This document shows positions 1-6,723 of a stretch of 32,972 bases of DNA, piece after piece (position 1 is the first letter of the stretch; each line of letters opens with the position of its first letter). This stretch comes from Lachnospiraceae bacterium (GTDB lineage Bacteria; Bacillota; Clostridia; Lachnospirales; Lachnospiraceae). Made by a program: the position numbers and the translations under genes. The stretch covers positions 1-32,972 of the forward strand of contig JAILAN010000193.1 of the NCBI GenBank assembly GCA_024681595.1. Reading direction: 5' to 3'. The notes under the pieces were generated by a model. It was not told where the DNA came from and searched no databases. It saw nothing but the letters and a program-made list of their open reading frames with translations.

Positions 1-137
1 AGACCTGCAGCATCATCGGCAGCACGGTTTATCTTATATCCGGACGTCAGCTTTTCGGTCGACTTCTTCTGAGAAAAAGTCGACATGCCAAGCATCCTGT
101 TTGAATTCATTGCCTGCATATTGTGCTGAACTACCAA
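1..137 (-). CDS. fliC: Flagellin, N-terminal part (runs off the window), TTG start
   Basis: The reverse strand encodes MVVQHNMQAMNSNRMLG, then a segment containing STEKLTSGYKINRAADDAAG. This is the conserved N-terminal D0/D1 helix of bacterial flagellin, the filament subunit exported by the flagellar type III apparatus. The start is TTG at 137-135, chosen because AGGGAG lies 7 nt upstream (plus-strand positions 145-150) and because VVQHN is the usual flagellin beginning. The ATG at 119 would lose those residues and has no ribosome site. Only 45 codons are present and the gene continues past base 1. It lies 35 bp behind the zinc-ribbon gene on the same strand, so the two are probably co-transcribed. 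The flagellin identity is near certain; the symbol is generic (hag in Bacillus). Confidence 0.93.
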   Translation of the reverse strand, partial: MVVQHNMQAMNSNRMLGMSTFSQKKSTEKLTSGYKINRAADDAAG

Positions 138-172
138 TTGCGTTCTCCCTTATATGTCACCATGCCGGGTGA

Positions 173-568
173 TCAGTCCCACATTCCTGCGTCTTCGGCA
201 CTCATGGGACTTTTACATGCCGGACACTCTATGGAAACTGTTCCCTCAAGTATTTTTTCAGTATCGTAAAAAACATGATCACCGCCGCAGTCACATCCTG
301 CAATCGGGATCTTTTTATCTGCATCCGTATTTACCGTAATGACCGGAACTGCTTTGATATTGCCGGTCTTGCGGCAAAGAGCGATCTTTCTTTCAAAAGA
401 CCAAAAACTGCTTTTAGATGAATCGATGGCCCTGCGTATTTTTCTGATAGTGTTTTCATCAAAAAAAACGAGGACACGGTCAAGATCATTGTCTTTGATC
501 CCCTGTCCTGCCATAAGTTCTATATTTTTATTGCATTTGCTGCAAGTTAAATTAATTATCTGTCCCAT
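173..568 (-). CDS. Hypothetical zinc-ribbon-like protein upstream of flagellin
   Basis: This is a 131-residue soluble protein of unknown function. Four cysteine pairs or clusters are visible: CSKC near the N-terminus, CDCG in the middle and CPAC near the C-terminus, as in a zinc ribbon or rubredoxin-like knuckle. No signal peptide or membrane segment is seen. An ATG at 598 would add 10 residues, but it has no ribosome site and would leave almost no leader behind the predicted sigma-D promoter. The ATG at 568 follows GGGGA and is preferred. The position just ahead of flagellin, on the same strand, suggests a flagellum-linked role such as a regulator or assembly factor, but this is inference only. 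I do not recognise a named family. Confidence 0.7.
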   Translation of the reverse strand: MGQIINLTCSKCNKNIELMAGQGIKDNDLDRVLVFFDENTIRKIRRAIDSSKSSFWSFERKIALCRKTGNIKAVPVITVNTDADKKIPIAGCDCGGDHVFYDTEKILEGTVSIECPACKSPMSAEDAGMWD

Positions 569-607
569 TATTCCCCGTTTGAAATGGTAATCTGCCATTC
601 TATATTT

Positions 608-635
608 TTATCGGATAGAAGTACGAAAACCTTTA
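608..635 (-). promoter_or_regulatory. Candidate sigma-D/FliA (flagellar) promoter
   Basis: Read on the minus strand there is TAAA (635-632), 16 nt, then TCCGATAA (615-608). The flagellar sigma factor consensus is TAAA, about 15 nt, GCCGATAA, so this differs at one base and by one base of spacing. Transcription would start near 600, about 30 nt before the zinc-ribbon ATG at 568. It would then read into flagellin, which is what a class 3 flagellar promoter should do. Confidence 0.6.
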
Positions 636-660
636 TAGGATTATGAAAAAATATCCCTTT

Positions 661-684
661 TTATACAAAACCTTATACAAAACC
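661..684 (+). repeat. Perfect 12-bp tandem repeat
   Basis: TTATACAAAACC occurs twice head to tail (661-672 and 673-684), immediately upstream of the first TetR operator half-site. It may be an additional regulator site or simply a small duplication. Confidence 0.8.
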
Positions 685-696
685 GACCAAAAGTCG
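684..696. promoter_or_regulatory. Putative TetR operator 1
   Basis: CGAC-CAAAA-GTCG is a 4+5+4 inverted repeat in the context AAAACCGACC...AGTCGAAAA. An almost identical element sits at 741-753. The pair brackets the promoter of the TetR gene, with this copy ending 9 bp before the -35 box. Confidence 0.6.
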
Positions 697-705
697 AAAA
701 AGTTC

Positions 706-735
706 TTGACATGGGATACCGACCTGCTTTATCAT
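706..735 (+). promoter_or_regulatory. Sigma-A promoter of the TetR-MFS-CPBP operon
   Basis: A perfect TTGACA (706-711) is followed after 18 bp by TATCAT (730-735). Transcription would start near 742, inside the second operator, leaving a leader of about 140 nt. A repressor bound at both flanking operators would block it. Confidence 0.75.
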
Positions 736-740
736 AAAAC

Positions 741-753
741 CGACCGGTAGTCG
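741..753. promoter_or_regulatory. Putative TetR operator 2
   Basis: CGAC-CGGTA-GTCG has the same arms, spacing and flanks (AAAAC before, AAAA after) as the site at 684-696. It overlaps the predicted transcription start, the classic position for repression by the product of the downstream TetR gene. Confidence 0.6.
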
Positions 754-787
754 AAAATAACACGTCACCCGAGCAGACCCTAAGAAG

Positions 788-853
788 CATGTTTGTGCAT
801 AAGGTGCAGAGTATAAACAGCATGCCCGTACAAAAGGTGCAGAAAATAAACAG
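788..853 (+). repeat. 33-bp imperfect tandem duplication in the leader
   Basis: Units 788-820 and 821-853 align without gaps. The second half of each unit is nearly the same (AAGGTGCAGA then TAAACAG) and the first half is more diverged. The repeat lies in the transcribed leader, just upstream of the AAGGAG site (867-872) of the TetR gene. It may be a recent duplication or a paired protein/RNA site. Confidence 0.7.
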
Positions 854-883
854 AAACGGTCAGAATAAGGAGAAACGAGCGGT

Positions 884-1522
884 ATGAAAAAAGGCGAAAA
901 ACGTAAATCGGAACTGCTTCAGATAGCGTACAGACTCTTTGTTTCAAAGGGATATGAGAATACCAGTGTGGACGAGATCATCGAAGAGGCCAAAATAGCC
1001 AAGGGAACCTACTATTACTATTTTGAGAGCAAGGAACAGATGCTCGAGGAAGTGATCGGCATGATGATTGATAAGGAGGCTGGAGCAGCTTCGGATATCG
1101 CATCATCCGACATGCCCGTACCGCAAAAGATCATCGGCATCATAGCCGCATTCAGACCCGCACCGGATGAACACTCCATAGAGGGAGCTCTGATGCAGCC
1201 TGAAAATGCCATCATGCACAGAAAAATCAAGCTGCACCTCGTTGATAAATGTGTACCGATGCTCTCTGAAGTTGTAAATGAAGGGATCGGGCAGGGGATA
1301 TTTGATTGCGATCATGTGCCTGAGAGGGTGCGGATGCTCCTTAATCTCAGCAACGATACCTTTGATGAAGGCCAATTTAGCGAAAATGACGTAGCGGTAT
1401 TCATAGATATGGCTGAAAAACTGTTCGGAGCGGCCCCGGGAACCATGGATTTCATTTCCGGTCTTATTACAAAACAGTATGATAACAACCTGCCGGAAGG
1501 TCATTCAGGGGGAGAAAAATGA
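884..1522 (+). CDS. TetR/AcrR-family transcriptional regulator
   Basis: This 212-residue protein carries an N-terminal TetR helix-turn-helix at about residues 8-55: LFVSKGYENTSVDEIIEEA, then the recognition helix region KGTYYYYFESKEQML. The remainder is a divergent ligand-binding and dimerisation domain, as usual for the family. AAGGAG lies 11 nt before the ATG. The gene ends with a 4-nt ATGA overlap with the MFS exporter, so regulator and transporter are translated together. The paired CGACnnnnnGTCG sites around its promoter suggest that it represses its own operon and is released by a compound the exporter removes. The ligand is unknown. Family call secure; specific role inferred. Confidence 0.93.
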   Translation: MKKGEKRKSELLQIAYRLFVSKGYENTSVDEIIEEAKIAKGTYYYYFESKEQMLEEVIGMMIDKEAGAASDIASSDMPVPQKIIGIIAAFRPAPDEHSIEGALMQPENAIMHRKIKLHLVDKCVPMLSEVVNEGIGQGIFDCDHVPERVRMLLNLSNDTFDEGQFSENDVAVFIDMAEKLFGAAPGTMDFISGLITKQYDNNLPEGHSGGEK

Positions 1523-2745
1523 AAAAAGGATCCGCGTTTAACAGGTTTCTCCTGCTTTGGACAGGAGAGCTCATATCATCCATAGGCGGCGGATTAACGA
1601 GCTTCGGACTGGGAGTATATGTTTTTAACACTACGGGAAGCGCAGCGGGCATGGCGTTAGTTACATTGCTTGGATTCCTGCCAACATTGCTATTATCGGT
1701 CCCTGCAGGAGTGCTGGCGGACCGGTATGACAGACGGCTCCTTATGATGGCAGGAGACGGATTATCGGCTCTTGGGATCATCTATATCCTCATCTGTATG
1801 ATGAGCGGGGGCGCGAGCCTTTATCAGATCTGCATAGGAGTGTTTGTAAGCTCGGTATTTTCGGCACTGCTTGAACCTTCGTACCGGGCGACCATATCAG
1901 ATCTGCTGACTAAGGAAGATTATTCGAAGGCCAGCGGGCTGGTATCTTTGGCGGGGAGTTCCAGATATCTTTTTTCACCTGTCATAGCAGGATTTCTGCT
2001 GACGGTGAGTGATATTAGGCTCCTGCTTGTTATAGATATAGCAACATTTATACTGACCGTCATAAGTACGGCTGTAGTTAGACGCGGCATAGATACGGTC
2101 GCAGCATCAGAGCCGGTATCTTTTAAGGAGAGCCTCCGACAGGGATGGAACATTTTAAGTGCCAAAAAGGGCCTCGTATTACTTCTGTGGATATCATCGC
2201 TCATTACAATGTTCTTGGGGATGTTCCAGATACTGGCCGAACCGCTCATATTGTCGTTTTCGGATGCTGCAACCCTGGGCATGGCAGAGACGATATGTGC
2301 CTCGGGAATGCTTGGTAGCAGTATCATCCTTGGAATAAAGGGCCTTAAGGGGCATTACGTCAGAACTCTCGGAGTGTCATTTATACTGTCGGGACTTTTT
2401 ATGACAGGGTTCGGACTCATCGAGAATGTGATCCCGATATGCATATTCGGATTCCTGTTCTTTACGATGCTGCCTTTTGCCAATAACTGTCTGGATTACC
2501 TCATGAGGACCAACATCCCCGCAGATGCACAGGGCAGGGTGTGGGGTATCACAGCCTTTATATCGCAGCTGGGGTATGTGGTGGCATATACGATATCCGG
2601 TATAGCCGCGGATACTGTAGGTACGCTGTCCGGACGCGGTGTCGGAAGAGGATCAGCCGCAGTCATCATTATAGCAGGCCTAGGACAGGCTCTTATGGCA
2701 GTGATGATACTGATGTCCGGAAATATCAGAAGATTAGAACAGTAA
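1519..2745 (+). CDS. MFS transporter, drug/macrolide-efflux type
   Basis: This is a 408-residue integral membrane protein with about 10-12 hydrophobic segments. The MFS loop 2-3 signature is seen as GVLADRYDRR at residues 64-73. The opening (LLWTGELISSIGGGLTSFGL) and the overall pattern fit the proton-driven MefA/EntS-like group that exports macrolides, siderophores or peptides. It overlaps the TetR gene by 4 nt and is followed 13 bp later by a CPBP protease gene, so it sits in one operon under the TetR promoter. The substrate cannot be told from the sequence. Length is normal and there is no sign of damage. Confidence 0.9.
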   Translation: MKKGSAFNRFLLLWTGELISSIGGGLTSFGLGVYVFNTTGSAAGMALVTLLGFLPTLLLSVPAGVLADRYDRRLLMMAGDGLSALGIIYILICMMSGGASLYQICIGVFVSSVFSALLEPSYRATISDLLTKEDYSKASGLVSLAGSSRYLFSPVIAGFLLTVSDIRLLLVIDIATFILTVISTAVVRRGIDTVAASEPVSFKESLRQGWNILSAKKGLVLLLWISSLITMFLGMFQILAEPLILSFSDAATLGMAETICASGMLGSSIILGIKGLKGHYVRTLGVSFILSGLFMTGFGLIENVIPICIFGFLFFTMLPFANNCLDYLMRTNIPADAQGRVWGITAFISQLGYVVAYTISGIAADTVGTLSGRGVGRGSAAVIIIAGLGQALMAVMILMSGNIRRLEQ

Positions 2746-2758
2746 ATGGAGGAGAAAA

Positions 2759-3640
2759 ATGGATACAAACGCAAACATAACACATGATATTTCTAACAAT
2801 GATACGAAGAAAAAATACAGATACAGGCCGGTTCTGTTTTTTGCGATGGCATATTTGTTCACATGGGTATTCTGGGTACCGGCGATCTTTCTTCCGGAAA
2901 GCATAGCAGCGGGCTTTATGTTCATAGGACTTCTGGCACCTGCAGTGGTATCCACGGTATTTATCATGGTATCCGGGTCGGATATACTTAAGCAGGATCT
3001 AAAGAACAAGATCATCGGATTTTACAAGGTCAGGTGGACCAATGTCCTGCTGGCGATCGTGGTGTTCGCCCTTATCATAGTCGCCTCTATATTGCTTTCG
3101 GTGCTTTTCGGGCAGTCACTTGAACAGTTCGCGTTTACCGAGGATTTCTCATTTACGGGCGTCGGAATAGCCGGGGCGCTCATTACGGTCACTTTGGCGG
3201 CCATCATAGAAGAAGTCGGCTGGAAGGGATACTGTGAGGATTCGATAGGAGAATACATGAACTGGTTCTGGGAATCGATGGTGTTCGGTGTGCTCTGGTC
3301 TTTCTGGCATTTTCCCCTCATTTTCATACAGGGCACCTATCAGGCAGGTCTGATGGTCAACCCTCTTTACGTAATCAATTTCTTTATAAGCGGTATCCCC
3401 ATGGGATTTATAATCACCTGGGTTTATCTGGTGAGTGACCGTTCGATACTGGCCTGTATGATCTTTCATATGGTGGTCAATCTGCTGCAGGAAAAAATAG
3501 CGATGACACAGGAGACCAAGTGCGTGGAAACGATCGTGATAACTCTGGTGACTGTTATCATCGTCCTTATCAAAAAGGATATGTTCTTTGAAACACGACA
3601 TGTTGGCAGACTGCTTGAGACACGTTTTAATGAAGAGTAG
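2759..3640 (+). CDS. CPBP-family intramembrane metalloprotease (Abi)
   Basis: This 293-residue protein has about seven to eight hydrophobic segments. It shows the CPBP (CAAX protease and bacteriocin-processing) motifs: EEVGWKGY at residues 151-158 with the two glutamates, WSFWHFP with His184, and HMVVN with His237 and Asn241. In the usual EExxxR motif the arginine is a lysine here (Lys156). GGAGG lies just before the ATG. Family members cleave prenylated or membrane-bound substrates, or give self-immunity to bacteriocins. Placement behind a TetR-controlled exporter fits a self-protection or stress role, which is inference. The gene ends at a strong shared terminator. Confidence 0.88.
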   Translation: MDTNANITHDISNNDTKKKYRYRPVLFFAMAYLFTWVFWVPAIFLPESIAAGFMFIGLLAPAVVSTVFIMVSGSDILKQDLKNKIIGFYKVRWTNVLLAIVVFALIIVASILLSVLFGQSLEQFAFTEDFSFTGVGIAGALITVTLAAIIEEVGWKGYCEDSIGEYMNWFWESMVFGVLWSFWHFPLIFIQGTYQAGLMVNPLYVINFFISGIPMGFIITWVYLVSDRSILACMIFHMVVNLLQEKIAMTQETKCVETIVITLVTVIIVLIKKDMFFETRHVGRLLETRFNEE

Positions 3641-3663
3641 ATATTATCCTTGAAAATATAAAG

Positions 3664-3694
3664 AAAAACGGAGATCCTTCAGATCTCCGTTTTT
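3664..3694. terminator. Bidirectional rho-independent terminator
   Basis: A 13-bp perfect stem (3664-3676 with 3682-3694) closes a 5-nt loop, with A-tract and T-tract at the outer ends, so it works in both directions. It ends the TetR-MFS-CPBP operon on the plus strand and the diguanylate cyclase gene on the minus strand. The stop codon of the cyclase gene (3679-3681) lies in the loop, and its last codons form one stem arm. Confidence 0.9.
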
Positions 3695-4854
3695 GAATGA
3701 ACAACACGGTTCTTGCCGTTTGATTTACCGATATACAGATGTTCATCAGCCAGAGATATGACTTTTTCGATCGTGAACCCGTGTACGTACTGGTTCATAC
3801 CGAATGTCATCGTAACTCCGATATCAACGGGGCCCGTAGGCTTTTGAACAGTGACTGAAACCTGAGATATTGCATATCGTACTGCCTCGATGATGGGCAC
3901 GGTATCAGCCTCGGGTTTCTTTATGAGTATCAGGAATTCCTCACCGCCCCAGCGGCACAAAGTAGCATCCTCAGGCAGGGATTCCTTCATGGTCTTTGAT
4001 ACCAGAGAGAGTATCTCGTCACCGACGTTATGCCCGTGTATATCATTGACCATCTTGAAGTTATCGATATCACCTATGGTTATGGTAAAGAGATCGCCGG
4101 TCTTTTTGGTATTGGCTACGGCTTCGTCGAGGAACTTATCCATCTTGCGCCTGTTATAGAGCTTGGTCAGAGGATCGATGGATGATATATCGGCCAGAGC
4201 CAGATTCTGTTTTTCGAGTTCTTTTTCCTTTTTACCTATATCCAGAGAGAAGAATACGGCAAATGCAAAGGTAGAGAAAAATGTAACTACTACATTGAAG
4301 TTATAGGCTACGGTCACAAATTCCGGAGCAACTTTTTTAGGATAGAGGGCGCCCAGATGATCACAAAGGATCTTAGTGGTGAGGAAAAAGACCATAGTCA
4401 GAAAAGTGAATAAGGCCGGAAGAGTCAGGTTACGCTTTTTATTTTTGGATGATGTATAGCATATGAAGAAGGAAACGGGAGCCAGAGCGAACATGTATAG
4501 TCCGAATCCGTATTCCCATCCGCAAAGCAGCGATACACAGGCAGAGAAGAATATTATCTCAATGTAGGCTCCTATGAATATTCCGAAGAAGCCGGCGCCG
4601 TTCCCAACTGAAATAGCGGCTGTTATATAATAGATCGCCGAGAAGATGTTGTAGACGGCGATGATACCGTATCCCAGTGCAAAGAAATAAACGACCAGGG
4701 CGATATGTATCAGTCCGAGTCCAATACAGATGAGCCTGAACTTCTGTTTTTCACTGGGGAAAAACGTACCGGTCCAGACGTCCTTCAGAATTTGAAATTT
4801 GGTTTTGTTTTCTCCGGACAATTCAGGTCCCCCTGTTACAGCATCCGATAACAT
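3679..4854 (-). CDS. Membrane-bound diguanylate cyclase (GGDEF)
   Basis: This 391-residue protein has a short cytoplasmic start, about six hydrophobic segments between residues 40 and 210, a short helix (KEKELEKQNLALADI) and a C-terminal GGDEF domain from about residue 226. DPLTKLYNRR marks its start and the active-site loop is GGEEF at 303-307, so it should make cyclic di-GMP from two GTP. The inhibitory RxxD site five residues before the loop is absent (PEDA there). The ATG at 4854 has no clear ribosome site; an in-frame stop lies just upstream, so no longer form is possible. It sits alone downstream of the PHP-HAD gene with its own promoter. With flagellin nearby, a role in motility or surface switching is plausible but not shown. 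Confidence 0.92.
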   Translation of the reverse strand: MLSDAVTGGPELSGENKTKFQILKDVWTGTFFPSEKQKFRLICIGLGLIHIALVVYFFALGYGIIAVYNIFSAIYYITAAISVGNGAGFFGIFIGAYIEIIFFSACVSLLCGWEYGFGLYMFALAPVSFFICYTSSKNKKRNLTLPALFTFLTMVFFLTTKILCDHLGALYPKKVAPEFVTVAYNFNVVVTFFSTFAFAVFFSLDIGKKEKELEKQNLALADISSIDPLTKLYNRRKMDKFLDEAVANTKKTGDLFTITIGDIDNFKMVNDIHGHNVGDEILSLVSKTMKESLPEDATLCRWGGEEFLILIKKPEADTVPIIEAVRYAISQVSVTVQKPTGPVDIGVTMTFGMNQYVHGFTIEKVISLADEHLYIGKSNGKNRVVHSKTEI

Positions 4855-4873
4855 AAAAGAACATTTATCGGAT
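4843..4873. promoter_or_regulatory. Inverted repeat enclosing the GGDEF start codon
   Basis: ATCCGATAA (4843-4851) and TTATCGGAT (4865-4873) form 9-bp perfect arms around 13 nt. On the minus strand the ATG of the cyclase gene lies at the edge of the loop and one arm covers its first codons. In RNA this would fold over the start; in DNA it could be a repressor site. Confidence 0.6.
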
Positions 4874-4903
4874 AATTGTTAGTACCATAGTACCACTAAA
4901 CAT

Positions 4904-4931
4904 ATTATATCATAACCATACAAATATACAA
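4904..4931 (-). promoter_or_regulatory. Predicted promoter of the GGDEF gene
   Basis: On the minus strand TTGTAT (4931-4926) is followed after 16 bp by a perfect TATAAT (4909-4904). A GTAC-TATG-GTAC palindrome lies a few bases downstream of the -10 box. The whole 168-bp gap between the two minus-strand genes is AT-rich and has no other ORF. Confidence 0.6.
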
Positions 4932-5022
4932 GTGTACGGGTAAAAACAAAAACTTAAACTATTATAACACAAATATTAGTGGCTGGAAAGTATTGTAGAA
5001 ACAAAATATTGAGTTACCGGCT

Positions 5023-6723
5023 TCAGATGATGTCGATCAGAGTTCTGGCCAGACCGTCATGATCGTTGTCAGATTCGGAGATGGTAGTAGAGTGGCCTTT
5101 AACTTCGTCTGTTCCGTTCTCCATGGCTATGGCAACATCTGCTTTATCGAGCATGGATATGTCATTTTCTTCATCACCTGCAGCTACGACCATGAGCCCC
5201 GAAACATCCATTAGTTTACATAACACATCAACAGACCTTCCTTTTCCCGAATCGGACGGGAATACCTCCAGATAATATTCACTGGAAAAGATCATGGTTA
5301 TATTATGTTCCTTATTATATTCATTAAGGCTGTCCCTGAATGACTCGATCTTTTCCCTGTCATCAAGCTCGATGGCCAGACATTTGCAGGGACCCTCGCT
5401 AAGCGGAGCGGTGATATCTTCACTGTAAATGACGGGAGTCCCGATCACACGCTTGTAGTAGTCGATCTCCCTGCACGGACCGGGAGAGATGATGTTCTTT
5501 TCGGAGTAGGTCTGCAGATATATCCCGCATTTTTCGGCTGCGGATCTGATATACCGGACATCTTCTATATTTAATACATTTTTGTACACGGTCCTGCCGG
5601 CAGTACAGTCATAGATCTGCCCGCCGTTATACCCGATGGCAAATATGTTATCAAGCTTATCAAGTCCGATGTGGCGGTATACGTCCAGTACGGAATTAAC
5701 GTCCCTGCCGGAGCATAAAGCTATATAGTGTCCGGCCCCGACCCATTGCTTTAATACATCGAAGGTATATTCCGAGATGTCCTTGTGAGAATCCAGAAGT
5801 GTACCGTCGAGGTCCGTGAAAAGAATCTTTGGAATATGATAACTATTGTTATCTGAAAGCAATTTATTATATCTAGATTTAATATCATCCAACAGATCAG
5901 CAGATACGAAGAGCCGCCCCGTCCCTTTTCCTATATCGATATGGGGCTTGTTCTGCCCGTGAAAATCGGAACCGCCTGAAAGAGCCAGATCGTATTTATC
6001 AGCCAGAGCTCTGATATCCCGTTCATCAGAGGCCGTATATGTGCCGTAGTAGGCCTCAATACCGCCTAATCCCGCCTCCTTAAGCTTGCCTGTCAGCTCT
6101 TCAAGGTGACCTTTTGACATGCCGGCAAGGACAGGGTGTGCAAATACGGGAAAACCTCCGCATCTTCTTATTATCTCAACGGCCCTCATGGGGGTTATCT
6201 TTTTTCTTGGGACATAGCAGGGCTTGCCGTCACCTAAGAATCTGTCAAATGCTTCCTTAACAGAGGTAACATACCCTTTTTTGACCAGTAATTTAGCGTA
6301 ATGAGCCCTGGTCAGTACAGCCTTTGGGCCGAATTCAGCCCTCAGTTCCTCATAGGATATGGGCATGCCTTTAGCCGTGCACAGACGGCATAACTGCTCG
6401 TTACGCTTTTTCCTGTTTGATATGAAATGCTTTAATCGTCTTTGAAGATATTCGTTGTCGGGGTCTATGAACAGTCCGACTATGTGTATCTCTTTGCCGT
6501 GATAGCCGCTTGAAAGCTCAATTCCGGGGATAAGCTCTATTTCCTTGCCCTCCGAGCGGAGTCTGTTGGCGGCAGCCATGGCTTCCTTTACCCCTGCAGT
6601 GGTATCGTGATCCGTCAGAGCTATTGCACTGAGGCCTTTGGAATATGCGTATTCCACGAGCTCTGTGGGGGTCAGGGTTCCGTCTGATGCTGTTGAATGT
6701 GTGTGCAGGTCAATGCTGTTCAT
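5023..6723 (-). CDS. PHP-domain phosphoesterase fused to a Cof-type HAD hydrolase
   Basis: This 566-residue protein has two enzyme domains. Residues 1 to about 285 are a PHP domain of the RNase AM/TrpH (YciV) type: DLHTHSTASDG at the start, TDHDTTAG, GIELSSGY, FAHPVLAG and GGSDFHGQ supply the metal-binding His/Asp/Glu set. That family removes phosphate from 3',5'-bisphosphate nucleotides or trims RNA 5' ends. From about residue 297 a HAD-IIB (Cof) phosphatase begins: FTDLDGTLLDS (motif I), LCSGRD (motif II), GKGRSVDVL with the lysine (motif III) and AAGDEENDISML (motif IV). I chose ATG 6723, which follows GAGG at 4 nt; the TTG one codon earlier has poorer spacing. It overlaps the ABC-F stop by one base (TGATG). 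Two normally separate phosphatases in one chain is notable; the substrate is unknown. Confidence 0.9.
   Translation of the reverse strand: MNSIDLHTHSTASDGTLTPTELVEYAYSKGLSAIALTDHDTTAGVKEAMAAANRLRSEGKEIELIPGIELSSGYHGKEIHIVGLFIDPDNEYLQRRLKHFISNRKKRNEQLCRLCTAKGMPISYEELRAEFGPKAVLTRAHYAKLLVKKGYVTSVKEAFDRFLGDGKPCYVPRKKITPMRAVEIIRRCGGFPVFAHPVLAGMSKGHLEELTGKLKEAGLGGIEAYYGTYTASDERDIRALADKYDLALSGGSDFHGQNKPHIDIGKGTGRLFVSADLLDDIKSRYNKLLSDNNSYHIPKILFTDLDGTLLDSHKDISEYTFDVLKQWVGAGHYIALCSGRDVNSVLDVYRHIGLDKLDNIFAIGYNGGQIYDCTAGRTVYKNVLNIEDVRYIRSAAEKCGIYLQTYSEKNIISPGPCREIDYYKRVIGTPVIYSEDITAPLSEGPCKCLAIELDDREKIESFRDSLNEYNKEHNITMIFSSEYYLEVFPSDSGKGRSVDVLCKLMDVSGLMVVAAGDEENDISMLDKADVAIAMENGTDEVKGHSTTISESDNDHDGLARTLIDII

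Noticed and set aside
641..823. 60-codon minus-strand ORF
   Set aside because: It lies across the TetR promoter, operators and repeats, and has no ribosome site.
4861..4873. Sigma-D promoter for the diguanylate cyclase gene
   Set aside because: CCGATAA is present on the minus strand, but there is no TAAA 14-16 nt upstream, and a start there would leave almost no leader.
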